Positions 35,920 through 45,479 of a stretch of 64,000 nucleotides of DNA are shown here, in pieces (the first letter of the stretch is position 1; each line of letters begins with the position of its first letter). A model generated the notes under the pieces. That model was given only the letters and a program-made list of their open reading frames with translations, was not told the DNA's origin and did no database searches. Origin of the DNA: Hyalella azteca (Eukaryota > Arthropoda > Malacostraca > Amphipoda > Hyalellidae); contig NW_025932610.1 of NCBI RefSeq assembly GCF_000764305.2, positions 84,208 to 148,207 on the forward strand, given 5' to 3'. The position numbers and the translations under genes were made by a program.

Positions 35920-36580
35920 CAGTCTATAATCTATGGTGCACTACTCGCTCAGTTTTAAGATCAGAGCAGTCTACCACAGGCTCAATTTCATGCAAAGACG
36001 TTTACAGCTAGTAACTTTTATGATATGGCGTGGTTAGAAATGAGGGCAATAATCGCAAATAAAAAAATTCAATCAATACATCATAAGGTATCCCTGATTC
36101 GAGGTAATGCAAGTCAAGCCAATTTCTCCTATCAAATCCATGTATCCTACTGAATGAACAATGTTGTTTTTAAAATAATCGTTGAATTATTTGCCGTTTC
36201 ATTTCATGTAACTTTCGTCACATTAAATTTCTATAGAGCAAACAGTTCTGCAAGGGCCTCGAATTTCTGAGTTTATTGACGAAAGCTCACACAATAGAAC
36301 GGAGTAGCACATGTTAATCTTAGATTAACAAAATCTAGATACGGCACTAACTTGATTGCAGCTTTCAGTTGTTCACAGTTCATAGCAAGTGAGGATCTTT
36401 CTGCATCCATCGTCGGCTGCTGCAATGACAGTTGGTATTGATTTTCACATGTAGTTCTTTACAAGCATCTAAGTTATCAACTGCACTCTAAATTCCTGGA
36501 GATGGAGAGACAATCAAATAAATAGCAGAATAAACGATAGTTATGGAAATCCTCAAATCAAATATGTTGCTCACAGCAGG
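35920..36580. other. Intergenic DNA, nothing recognised
   Basis: No coding frame or repeat was seen. Confidence 0.5.
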
Positions 36581-36581
36581 C

Positions 36582-36735
36582 AATAAGTCCAGCAGCTATC
36601 TCAATCAATCGTCAGTTATGGAAAGATCGGGTTCCAAAGGCCGGATCCCTTGTGAATCAAGTCACGAAAAGTTCAAGAATCGGCAACAGGCCATGGGCCT
36701 ATGTCTTCAACGCCGACACTTCTATTCTATTCTAA
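36582..36735 (+). repeat. Diverged dispersed repeat, copy 2
   Basis: This is the counterpart of 22097-22260, sharing AATAAGTCCAG, CACGAAAAGTTCAAGAATCG, GGCCTATG and ACACTTCTA in order. The 72-codon frame running through it has no domain. Confidence 0.75.
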
Positions 36736-36739
36736 TGAG

Positions 36740-37730
36740 GTCCCCACGCAGACGCCGATAACTGAGGCTTGGAAGCTTCATAATCTTTAATCTTTCTTCA
36801 TGTGTCTTCACGGCATAAGATAATGTCTTCACGGCATAAAAAGCAAGTTGATGATGACAGAGTATAGTAATATTGGACTGCTGAATAAAATCCCTCATCT
36901 GTATAGTATATTTTCATCTGAATTTAGATATACATTCAAGTTTGCCTAAAGTGTTTCGCAAATTTTCATGGCCGTAAAACAAAATTACGTCTTAAATTTT
37001 ACCAACCTTGGTTAAATTTCCTTGACAGAGATAAGCAGGTGTTTCTGACATAATAACCTGATCACATGAAAAAAAACTTACATTGATATTTTGCCATCCA
37101 GCTTTTGTTAACACATAACGAGAAAATTATGCAACATACACTTATTCGGAACGAAACTTAACCAGAAACGCAAACACAGAGCCTACACTGATTTATTTCC
37201 AAACTATACGCGAAGTTACAACGCAAACTATACAAACTTAATTGTCGCATAACAGGGCCATGAAAAAGAATTTAGCAGCACAGCAAACAAATAAAGCTGA
37301 TACTTCCTGTTTACTTTACATATAGCAATAATCAGCCAACGCAATGTGTTCTTGTCAGTACGCCAAATATGAATGGAGAGTCGTTTGATGCTGACAAGTT
37401 TTGGGCTCCATTTGTACAAAAGAAAACCTGCGACGGTGAATCATATATTTTCCAGGGATGATAACCATAGGTCGTTTATATCAGAGAGAGCGCTGTAGGC
37501 CAGCATCTTTATTACCGGCAAATAACACTGCATCACGATGACGAAATAAAGCTTGCAAAGTCGGCCATCTGAAACACCGAGATCTCCCCCATGTTTTCTT
37601 TTCTCGAGATCAAAAATAGTATATAATTTAGTTGCAGAACCATATTGCTTGCATCACACATCATGTAGAATGAATGTAAGAGCTAAAGCGGCTAATTTTG
37701 TGCTTCTACAATAAATCATGCACAATTACT
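36740..37730. other. Intergenic DNA, nothing recognised
   Basis: A repeated CTTCACGGCATAA motif near 36807-36838 is the only structure seen. Confidence 0.5.
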
Positions 37731-37732
37731 GT

Positions 37733-38655
37733 TCCAGTTCTCCCGACTGCTATATCTGTGTTCTCCCATATAATGTTCCAGTTCTCCCGACCGCTATCTT
37801 TTTTTGTTCTCCCATATAATGTTCCAGTTCTCCCGACCGCAATAATTTTTGTTCTCCCATATATTGTTCCAGTTCTCCCGACCGCTATAATTTGTGTTCT
37901 CCCATATATTGTTCTCCCGACCGCTATAATTTGTGTTCTCCCATATATTGTTCCAGTTTTCCCGACCGCAATAATTTTTGTTCTCCCATATATTGTTCCA
38001 GTTCTCCCGACCGCTATAATTTGTGTTCTCCCATATATTGTTCCAGTTCTCCCGACCGCTATATTTTGTGTTCTCCCATATATTGTTCCAGTTTTCCCGA
38101 CCGTTATATTTTGGGTTCTCCCATATAATGTTCCAGTTCTCCCGACTGCTATCTTTTTGGTTCTCCCATATAATGTTCCAGTTCTCCCGACCGCTATATT
38201 TTGCGTTCTCCCATATATTGTTCCAGTTCTCCCGACCGCTATATTTTGTGTTCTCCCATATAATGTTCCAGTTCTCCCGACTGCTATCTTTTTTGTTCTC
38301 CCATTTAATGTTCCAGTTCTCCCGACTGCTTTTTTTTTTGTTCTCCCATATAATGTTCCAGTTCTCCCGGCTGCTATAATTTGTGTTCTCCCATATAATG
38401 TTCCAGTTCTCCCGGCTGCTATAATTTGTGTTCTCCCATATAATGTTCCAGTTCTCCCAACTGCTATCTTTTTTGTTCTCCCATATAATGTTCCAGTTCT
38501 CCCGACCGCTATCTTTGTGTTCTCCGATATAATATTCCAGTTCTCCCGACCGCTATCTTTTTTTGTTCTCCCATATAATGTTCCAGTTCTCCCGACCGCT
38601 ATAATTTGTGTTCTCCCATATAATGTTCCAGTTCTCCCGATCTCTATAATTTGTG
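37733..38655. repeat. 45-bp minisatellite, about 20 units, open in all plus frames
   Basis: The unit is GTTCTCCCATATAATGTTCC, then AGTTCTCCCG, then ACCGCTATAATTTGT, repeating every 45 bases with substitutions and a shortened unit near 37906. It is itself a partial duplication of TTCTCCC-containing halves. Because 45 is a multiple of 3 and no unit carries a stop in the main frame, a 350-codon frame (37698-38750) runs through it. That frame is a 15-residue repeat rich in Val, Leu, Pro and Ile (VPVLPTAIICVLPYN). There is no promoter, signal or known family. The other two plus frames are also partly open, which argues for an array rather than a gene. Confidence 0.95.
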
Positions 38656-38659
38656 GACT

Positions 38660-40705
38660 TCAACTTGAGAAAACATTTATTGCAGCGCCCGTTTGCTCAT
38701 CAGAGGCGGGTTCCGATTTATGCAAGAAAAAACTGCTTGCGGAACGATAATATTAAAAATTAATTAATTGATCGAATAAACTAATGATGCATTTTATCGA
38801 GCGTGAAATTCGCAGCAAAATAGGCTAACAAACAGAGTCTTTGTTGGCTGCTCATGATTGCGCCAGCAAAATTTGCGTAAATAATTGAATACTATTGAAT
38901 ACTATTGAATGATATTGAATCTCGAAAATTTTCATTATTATCTCTCTAACGAGTATGAGAGAGAAAATTTAATAATAAATTTAAATTCTAGACGGGGAGA
39001 TCAATTAAATTGCTCAGTTTACTTAAGTTTACTTATTAAGTTTACTGACATAAAGTTTCACTTCAGTTAACGATTATTCGAAAGTAACTGCCAATTTTTC
39101 AGCCTTGGGATCTGAAAACATCACTAGCAGCATGAGGACATCGTCTGGGGGTTTAGGTTGAAAAGGATATTGTAATCAAAATTCTATTATCAGAATCGTT
39201 GCCTTGCTAAGAGTAATTAAAGAAATTCCTACTGGAAAATAAGGTTCATTACGCGTTTATTTCGACGAAAAACGTTTAATTAACGTTGTTATTTCAACAC
39301 AGCATGCCTACAGCTCGCGCGTCCAAACTTGACATTCACAGGTTAATTTAGAATTTCAATCTTCACTGAAAGAAAAATTAATGTTCTTGCTTCCGAACAT
39401 TTCGCAGAAACTACCTCTCATTCATGAACCAACAGGTCGTCTAAATTACCTATACAAGTCTTGCTGGAGCTTACCCCCTTACTTCCTGCATTTTTTTCAG
39501 AAAAAAAACAAGCCTTATTATCAGTAACGCTAAAAGAAATGTCATATTTCGGCTGTCGGCTTATGCACCGTTAAAGAATCTGCTAAAATTTTCGAATGTT
39601 CATTAAATTAGTCCTCGGGGCCTAGTAGCACAATTTCCTAAGAATTTCTCGCAACGTCGCTCTAACAAATCCGCCTGCGCTTTCTATGCCGGATTTTGAC
39701 GCCTTTTCAAAGAGCAAATTTGTTCGCACTAACACCTATAAGATTGAAAGCTACACACCATCGAGACCATGCAGGCCGAGGTCTCGTTGAATTTCAAGTT
39801 GCTTAGACAAATTTGATCAAGCTGGAGTGAATGAAATTCACACTCATTAAGAGCAACCATTTTTCAAAATTAAAAAAAAATACAAATGTCCGACTCATTA
39901 TAGTCGTGTACACATATTTTCAGAGAGTAAAAAAAACACAGACTGTAATTAAGGGAATATAATGTGAAACGGTTAGATCTTCGATCAACTAAACGAATAA
40001 ATAATTCCTAGATTAATTATTATTTAATTTTTCGTTAGTTCCATATTAATAGCCAGTTTTCAGTGCAGCCACGATGATATATATCATTATCTTATGTACT
40101 GCGAAATAAAGTACCAGTTACAAAAATTCACCTGCAGGCACGCGACAATTAGTCATTCTTTATGCCGGCTGTCACCCCCAAACAGCCTGTAATTAAAAAA
40201 AAATAGTTCAAAATTTTCATGTTACTTCATACTCGGGCATATTTATTCTTTATTTTGACATGTTCTAGTTGAATTTTTCATATTAGCATTTGTGAATGCC
40301 CTTAAAAACTAATTTTCATAAGCCTGTTGATAACGACGCTCTCACTTCAACAAGTTTACCCCTTCCACTTCTACCAAGGATTCCATCAAGTGTACCGATA
40401 GCGAAGAAATTATTCGTGCAACCCTTTCTTTCAATGTTTTCTTGAATAATTCGAAAATTAATGAATGTATGAGTCTAAGATTTGATTGAAATAATCAGTA
40501 CGTAATAGGAAAAAACACATTTTCAGAACAATATGTAATTTTGAAATGTTTTAACGTGCAAACAAGTTAGTTGTAATATTCTTATATAGTTGACTGATTT
40601 AATATAACTAATAATATTGATATAATATAGTAGAACAGTTGGAAAATACTAATATAGTTGAAATAATTATAATCAATGACATGTCCTTCATCTTCATAAC
40701 CTCCA
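38660..40705. other. A/T-rich intergenic DNA
   Basis: Only a short repeat, ACTATTGAAT repeated at 38889-38920, was noticed. No coding frame was seen. Confidence 0.5.
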
Positions 40706-40711
40706 GCAGTC

Positions 40712-40895
40712 TTTTTAGCGCATTTTCTCATTTATGGAAAAAAATGCACTATTGTGCTCGCAATGTCCGTCTGCCCGTCCGTCCGTCTGTCCGTCTATCT
40801 GTCCGTCTGTCTGTCCGTCCGTGACTTCACGTTTTCGTCGACGAGAAAATGCGCTCTCTGTCACTCCCTGCAGTGAGTACTGAGTTATATTTTTT
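40712..40895 (+). mobile_element. Family A dispersed element, copy 3 (best full-length plus copy)
   Basis: The order is TTTTTAGCGCATTTTCTCAT, ATGCACTATTGTGCTCG, a GTCC/GTCT/GTCTATCT array, GTGACTTCACG, TTTTCGTCGACGAGAAAA with GAGAAAATGCGC, TCTCTGTCACTC, then CTGCAGTGAGTACTGAGTTA and a T tract. The 13-base internal arms AGCGCATTTTCTC and GAGAAAATGCGCT are perfect complements. The overlapping frames (Arg-Pro-Ser-Val repeats) are artefacts. Its right end lies about 115 bases upstream of the Tc1 transposase ATG. Confidence 0.97.
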
Positions 40896-41011
40896 ATAGT
40901 TGTTGGTGAGATTTGCAGCGGTATCCTGTTTGATATTTGCCATGTGGACATTATTATCGGTGACGTCATTCAAGAGGTGTCCGTTGATACCATTTGACTG
41001 CAAGCTTCAAG

Positions 41012-42025
41012 ATGAGCAAGACGAAAGAGCTCAGTGTGGATTAGATAAGCAAAATTATTGACCTACACAAATCCGGCAATGCATCTCGAGACGCCTGAAT
41101 ATTCTAAAATCCACAGTACAGTCGGTGCTAAATAAGTGTGTAGAGTTGGGTCCTGCACACACGTTGCCTGGATGAGGACGGAAGCCCAAACTATTGGAAC
41201 GTCCAATTCCGAAACTGTGTCGTAAGGTAAATATGAATCCAAGAGTGGTTTTGAATGACATTATCATTATATTGAGGGAACAAGCGTGAATCAGCGCACA
41301 TACAGCGCTGACTTACAGCGTTGTCCCAACAAGAATGTTCCGCATGGACGCAGACTTCGACGAGTCCAACTTCTCATACGATATCTTGTTGCTGCCCGTT
41401 TTGCATTTGCAAGTTCTCACGTAGACAAGGGAAAGTCTTTTGGAACCAAGTATTATGGATTGACGAAACAAAAATTGAGCTATTTGAGTATAATAGTACG
41501 AGGTAGGTTTGGGGGCAAAAAAAGGAGGCTTTCCTTCCGAAGAACACAATCCCAATTGTCAACCATGTGGGTGGGTCAATGATGCATTGGCCCTATTGGA
41601 GTTGTTTCTCCTCAAATGGTCACGGAAAGTTAGTTTAAATTGATGGAATAATGAACTCTGTTGTTTATATATCTATTTTGAAGGAAAAACTGCAAACATC
41701 CGCTCTGAATTTCAGTCTTGCACGACGATGGATCTTCCAGCAAGATAACGATTCGCAAGCTACAACCTGTTGGCTTGATAAAACGAAGGTGACTGTTCTT
41801 CCATAACCAGCAAATAGACGAGACTTGATTCCGATTGAGAATTTGTGGCAAGACTTGAAAGTTAAAATCAATATTCGGCTTCCCAATTGTCGCCGCGTAT
41901 TGAAACAAGTCGCAATAGATGAATGGGAAAATATCAAACCGGAAATCACAGCGAATCTAATCAAAAACTATAGAAGGAGACTGCTGTAGATTATGAAGAT
42001 GAAAGGAGATGCCATTGATGAATAA
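41012..42025 (+). pseudogene. Tc1-family transposase, full-span but inactivated
   Basis: The product would bind terminal repeats and catalyse cut-and-paste transposition at TA. From ATG at 41012 (MSKTKELS) the reading must change frame and pass several stops. Recognisable parts are an N-terminal DNA-binding region (KIIDLHKSGNAS), GRKPKLLERP, then WIDETKIELF with the first catalytic Asp at 41462-41464. Next is FQQDNDSQAT with the second Asp at 41744-41746. Last is PIENLWQDLKVKI with the Glu at 41837-41839, after an in-frame TAA. About 30 residues separate the second Asp and the Glu, close to the 34 usual for Tc1. The C-terminus ends near YRRRLL and TAA at 42023-42025. The DDE residues survive although the frame does not, so this is a pseudogene. 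Overlapping short frames on both strands are shadows. Confidence 0.93.
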
Positions 42026-42180
42026 AACTGCAACTATGTTAGTATTTTCACACTGTATGAATAATTGTGTCTGAAGGTGTTTAGGAATTTTTGAAAACGT
42101 TTTGAAATTGCATTCTGTTCGGAAAATGTGGTGTTATTTTCCCTATTACATACTGTATAGTTCAATCAAATCTTAGGCTC

Positions 42181-42366
42181 ATACATTCTATAATCGCTCG
42201 AAGAATCATACGCTCGAAGGATACTGCGGGCAACACCGTCAGACCTCTGCTGGTGACTGTAAAGGATTCTGCTCAGGTCTGGAGCGTGCTGAAAACAGCG
42301 AGAAAGCTTGGTGAATCCGCTGATTACAAGTCAGTTTTTGTAAAGAAAGATTCCACCCCCTTAGAG
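42181..42366 (+). pseudogene. Non-LTR retrotransposon ORF1 fragment, cut by a library adapter
   Basis: The plus frame encodes IIARRIIRS, then TVRPLLVTVKDSAQVWSVLK and TARKLGESADYKSVFVKKD, then STPLE. This resembles the conserved segment of ORF1 proteins of insect non-LTR elements (R-P-x-L-V, then V-x-x-V-L-K-x-A-x-x-L, then V-F-x-K-x-D). It is open until it meets the Tn5 mosaic end at 42367. I infer the element class from resemblance only. The truncation is technical, not evolutionary. Confidence 0.6.
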
Positions 42367-42404
42367 CTGTCTCTTATACACATCTAGATGTGTATAAGAG
42401 ACAG
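42367..42404. other. Nextera mate-pair junction adapter (two inverted Tn5 mosaic ends), assembly artefact
   Basis: CTGTCTCTTATACACATCT (42367-42385) is followed at once by its exact complement AGATGTGTATAAGAGACAG (42386-42404). This 19-base string is the Tn5 mosaic end used in Nextera kits, and the head-to-head pair is the mate-pair circularisation junction. A perfect 38-base match is not expected in an animal genome by chance. The DNA to the left and right should be treated as non-contiguous. Confidence 0.98.
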
Positions 42405-42580
42405 ACATTGGCTCTACCCAAGCACCCCGGGCACAGCCAACGCCCGAAGGCGTCTGCCTGCGCTCTAGTCAGCCCTACGCATGAGAGATGGTAACATCCC
42501 TCACACGAAGAACAACTAACTGTCCTCTTCCTGTTGTTAACAGTCGAGCAACTCAGGCACCCGCGTCCTCTCCCCTCCAT
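42405..42580 (-). pseudogene. PHD-finger ORF1 fragment of a non-LTR retrotransposon, truncated by the adapter
   Basis: From ATG at 42578-42580 on the minus strand, 58 genuine codons encode a complete PHD pattern: C8-x2-C11, C23-x2-C26, H31-x2-C34, W48 and C50-x2-C53. The Trp two residues before the last Cys pair is a hallmark. Similar PHD fingers start ORF1 in CR1-like elements. Codon 59 is half adapter, and codons 60-68 plus the stop (residues CLLYTSRCV) come entirely from the Tn5 mosaic ends, so the apparent 68-residue protein has a technical tail. Its true continuation is not in this window. A host PHD protein is possible but less likely given the ORF1 piece on the other side of the adapter. 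Confidence 0.75.
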
Positions 42581-42589
42581 CCCTCGGCC

Positions 42590-43775
42590 GTTTCCATAAG
42601 GTTAGGCGAAGACCAAGACGGAACGGCTGCTGTGGCTACAATTAAAATTACGCTTATGCTAGATCGAATACTACGTGCAGCCAGTCAAGCAAGTGGCACG
42701 CCGCAAAAGAATAACGAGCACACTCAGTAGAAAGACGTGTCAATAATAAAATCGCCGCGTCAGCAAAAACGAGACGAGAGAATGGGAGCAACGCACGTGC
42801 AAGGCAACAGAGCAAACAACAAGCAATCGAGGAGCTCTTAGGCACCACACAACCTGCTCTCGTGGATGCTCAACAACAACTTTTTTTGAAACTTCCAATG
42901 TGGATGAAAAATCATCCACATGAAAGGTGATACCTGAACCACAAAAATGGCTGAACTATCAACAAAGATGTATTGCTTTGACTCTACAATATGTGCATTT
43001 CGTCCTTCCGTACGTAAAAGCGGCTCCCAACAACTCAACTTTTATGAATAAACTTTATTCATTTTGTCTGCAGCCGTTATGTGTTTTTGCACACAAATTA
43101 TTTGTGAACTCGGAGCTTGGTCACGAATTTCTTCAATATTGCAAGTCCACTCCAATGAGCCTCAGTTTTTCAAGCACTCTTCAGATGGACGAACAGCCGA
43201 TTTGTGGGCGTTTTAACCTATTAGCCCTATGGATATAGATAACAAATGGAATTTTTCTTCTTTGTTCGATGGAAGAAAATGTTTTAAAATCAACAACGTT
43301 TCATTTTTCATCCTTACCTCTACAGAAAATGAATGGGGTGTAATAAGTCAAATATTATTATGGCATAGAACAAGTCGCTGCAAATCAAAAATCTAATTAC
43401 AGGTATATGAAAAAAGCTAAAACAATTCTTTACATCTAGTCGTATGGTTGAAATCAATCGATTCAAGTCAACAAAGGAACTGTCATATATAACAAAAACT
43501 TTTGTATCAGTAATGAACAAACTAAAGATGTTTCGATTCATGATGATTTTACGCAGTAGTTTCCCAACACATTGGTTCAGGAATATACATATATACACTG
43601 TAAAATCAAATTGTATTTTCACGCAGTTAGACGTTACACAAATAGTGTTAACATTACGGGCAAAAATTCGCGTATATTGTAGAGCGCGTCACCTTATAAA
43701 TGATCTCTTATTGAGATGTCTGAAAAATAAAGAAAATCTCACCCGGTAAATCATCTTCGTTAGATCCTACTTGGT
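42590..43775. other. Intergenic DNA with overlapping frames, no gene supported
   Basis: Frames on both strands between 42488 and 43749 (80-103 codons) overlap each other and show no domain. The first few hundred bases (42480-42840) are less A/T-rich and may be 5' sequence of the minus-strand retroelement. Confidence 0.4.
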
Positions 43776-43778
43776 CAG

Positions 43779-43919
43779 GGCCCATACTTTAAAAAAAGTT
43801 AATAAATCGTATGTTCATCAGCCAATCATTGACGGCCTTTCAAGCCAACTCCACCAATCGTAGACAAGAAAATAGAGCGTAAGTACTTACGTTCACTTAG
43901 CGAGTTTTGAAAGGATGGC
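43779..43919 (+). mobile_element. Family B MITE, copy 3 (141 bp)
   Basis: The left end GGCCCATACTTTAAAAAAAG and right end TTTTGAAAGGATGGC are inverted relatives. The core contains TTCATCAGCCAATCATTGAC, GGCCTTTCAAG, GTAGACAAGAAAATAGAGCG and the palindrome GTAAGTACTTAC. It is close to copy 2. Confidence 0.92.
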
Positions 43920-44163
43920 GTCTGGTCGCTGGTGGTTCAGTTACCAAGTCAAGTGACGAGACTCTGAATAAATGAAAAATAGGTCAAATATTTATATATA
44001 TAATTTAAAATATAATCAAAGAAGGACGTGTCTTCCCACAAGAGTCGAGAGTGAAATCAACTAATAAATACAGTTTAAGAATACCTTTTTTAATTTAACA
44101 CGTTAAGTGAGGTACGACCCAACAATCAACAGATGGCCTAAAAACGACCAAGCCTACGAACAA

Positions 44164-44320
44164 AATATATAACTCAATATTCACTGCGGTGAGTGACAGA
44201 GAGCGCATTTTCTCGTCGACGAAAACGTGAAGTCACGGACGGACAGACAGACGGACGGACAGACGGACATGGCGAGCACAATAGTGCATTTTTTCTATAA
44301 ATGAGAAAATGCGCTAAAAA
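44164..44320 (-). mobile_element. Family A dispersed element, copy 4
   Basis: This is a full-length minus copy with GCGCATTTTCTCGTCGACGA, a GGACGGACAGAC core, CATGGCGAGCACAATAGTGC and GAGAAAATGCGCTAAAAA. The 16-base palindrome is mutated (TTCACTGCGGTGAG). Confidence 0.97.
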
Positions 44321-44451
44321 GACCTGTACGTCAATATTTGCTATTAATTTATAGGCTTCGGCGCAAAAATTAGATTTTCATTTTTCCTGTACTGTCTAAA
44401 ATTCAATAAGGAAGTATCACCATCATAAAGTTTTGTCGGCCAACGCAATAG

Positions 44452-44605
44452 AAAAAAATATAACTCAGTACTCACTGCAGTGAGTGACAGAGAGCGCATT
44501 TTCTCGTCGACGAAAACGCGGTCACAGACAGACGGACAGACAGACGGACGGACATGACGAGCACAATAGCGCCTTTTTTCCATAAATGAGAAAATACGCT
44601 AAAAA
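44452..44605 (-). mobile_element. Family A dispersed element, copy 5
   Basis: This is a full-length minus copy 131 bases from copy 4 and in the same orientation. It has the intact palindrome ACTCACTGCAGTGAGT, GTCGACGA, a shorter GACA/GACG core, and GAGAAAATACGC (one change in the arm). Confidence 0.97.
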
Positions 44606-45108
44606 CTTAATTGCAGAATTGGTCAGGAAAAAAATACCTTGCAACTCATCGGTGGGTCGCGCTGCACTCAACGTGACAAAAAATTAATTAATCAAAATTA
44701 ATCGCTATGTAGAATATTATAATCTTCTAAATGGTTGGTAAATATTTTGTAAATTGATTAATAAAGGGAGAAAATAACTAAAGTCCTCACTCTGGTTGTG
44801 AATCATGGGTCGCAATAAAAATATTTTAGAAACGAAGTCGAGATGGAATGAATAGATAAAAAAATGAAGAAAAAAATTTTATGTAGCCGCAACAAATTTT
44901 ATACGCATTCAAATTGTAAAATAAACCAGAATCTTCTATCGAATTAATCTAATTCGCTTTTTTTGGAGACCAAAATCTTTTAACCATTAGATTTTTTTCG
45001 TTATTTGTGATGATTATATAAAGTTTTTCATGATCAATGTTGTATATTTTGACACAAAGAACAGATCATGCTTATCAATTGTTTCGGGTTGAGCAAACCA
45101 TGCATGTA

Positions 45109-45472
45109 GGGTAACATGGGGCAGCGAGCCCACTGCGGGTCATGGGCCCATAGCGGGTTTCTCGCTAAGTATGGCAGATATTGGTCCGTGTTCTCTACCG
45201 CCTGTCGACAGTTTCACTGGGATGAAGTGTACGGATTTACGTTTTGCTAAGTGTTTGCGTTATTAAGTTCTTTGCGAATAACTGTTTTAGTCCAGATAAA
45301 AATTTTTTTGCAGCTAAAGAAAGTTTTTTTCGATTACTATAGATGAAGCTTTTGAAATTACTGTGAATTATTTTTAACCTTTAAACAAAACAAAGAACCA
45401 CCTCGTATCAATTAAAAGTTCATCAAAAATTTAGTTTAAAAAAAGGGGGGGGCGCGCTGCCCCATGTTGCCC
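45109..45472. mobile_element. Family C TIR transposon, 364-bp internal-deletion copy
   Basis: It has the same 20-base ends as 31671-32937, TAGGGTAACATGGGGCAGCG and its complement, with TA on both sides. The left 260 bases and right 100 bases match the long copy closely. About 900 internal bases are missing, between GTGAATTAT and CCTTTAAACAAAAC. The G run near 45445 is expanded. Confidence 0.95.
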
Positions 45473-45479
45473 TATATAT

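Noticed and set aside
40639..40969. Arg-Pro-Ser-Val repeat peptides in frames over family A copies (also near 18808, 44344, 54815 and 59069)
   Set aside because: They arise from the (GTCC/GTCT)n core read in frame. The copies are non-coding elements.
43320..43749. Overlapping 100-codon frames on opposite strands
   Set aside because: Neither has a recognised motif. Mutual overlap in A/T-rich DNA is expected by chance.
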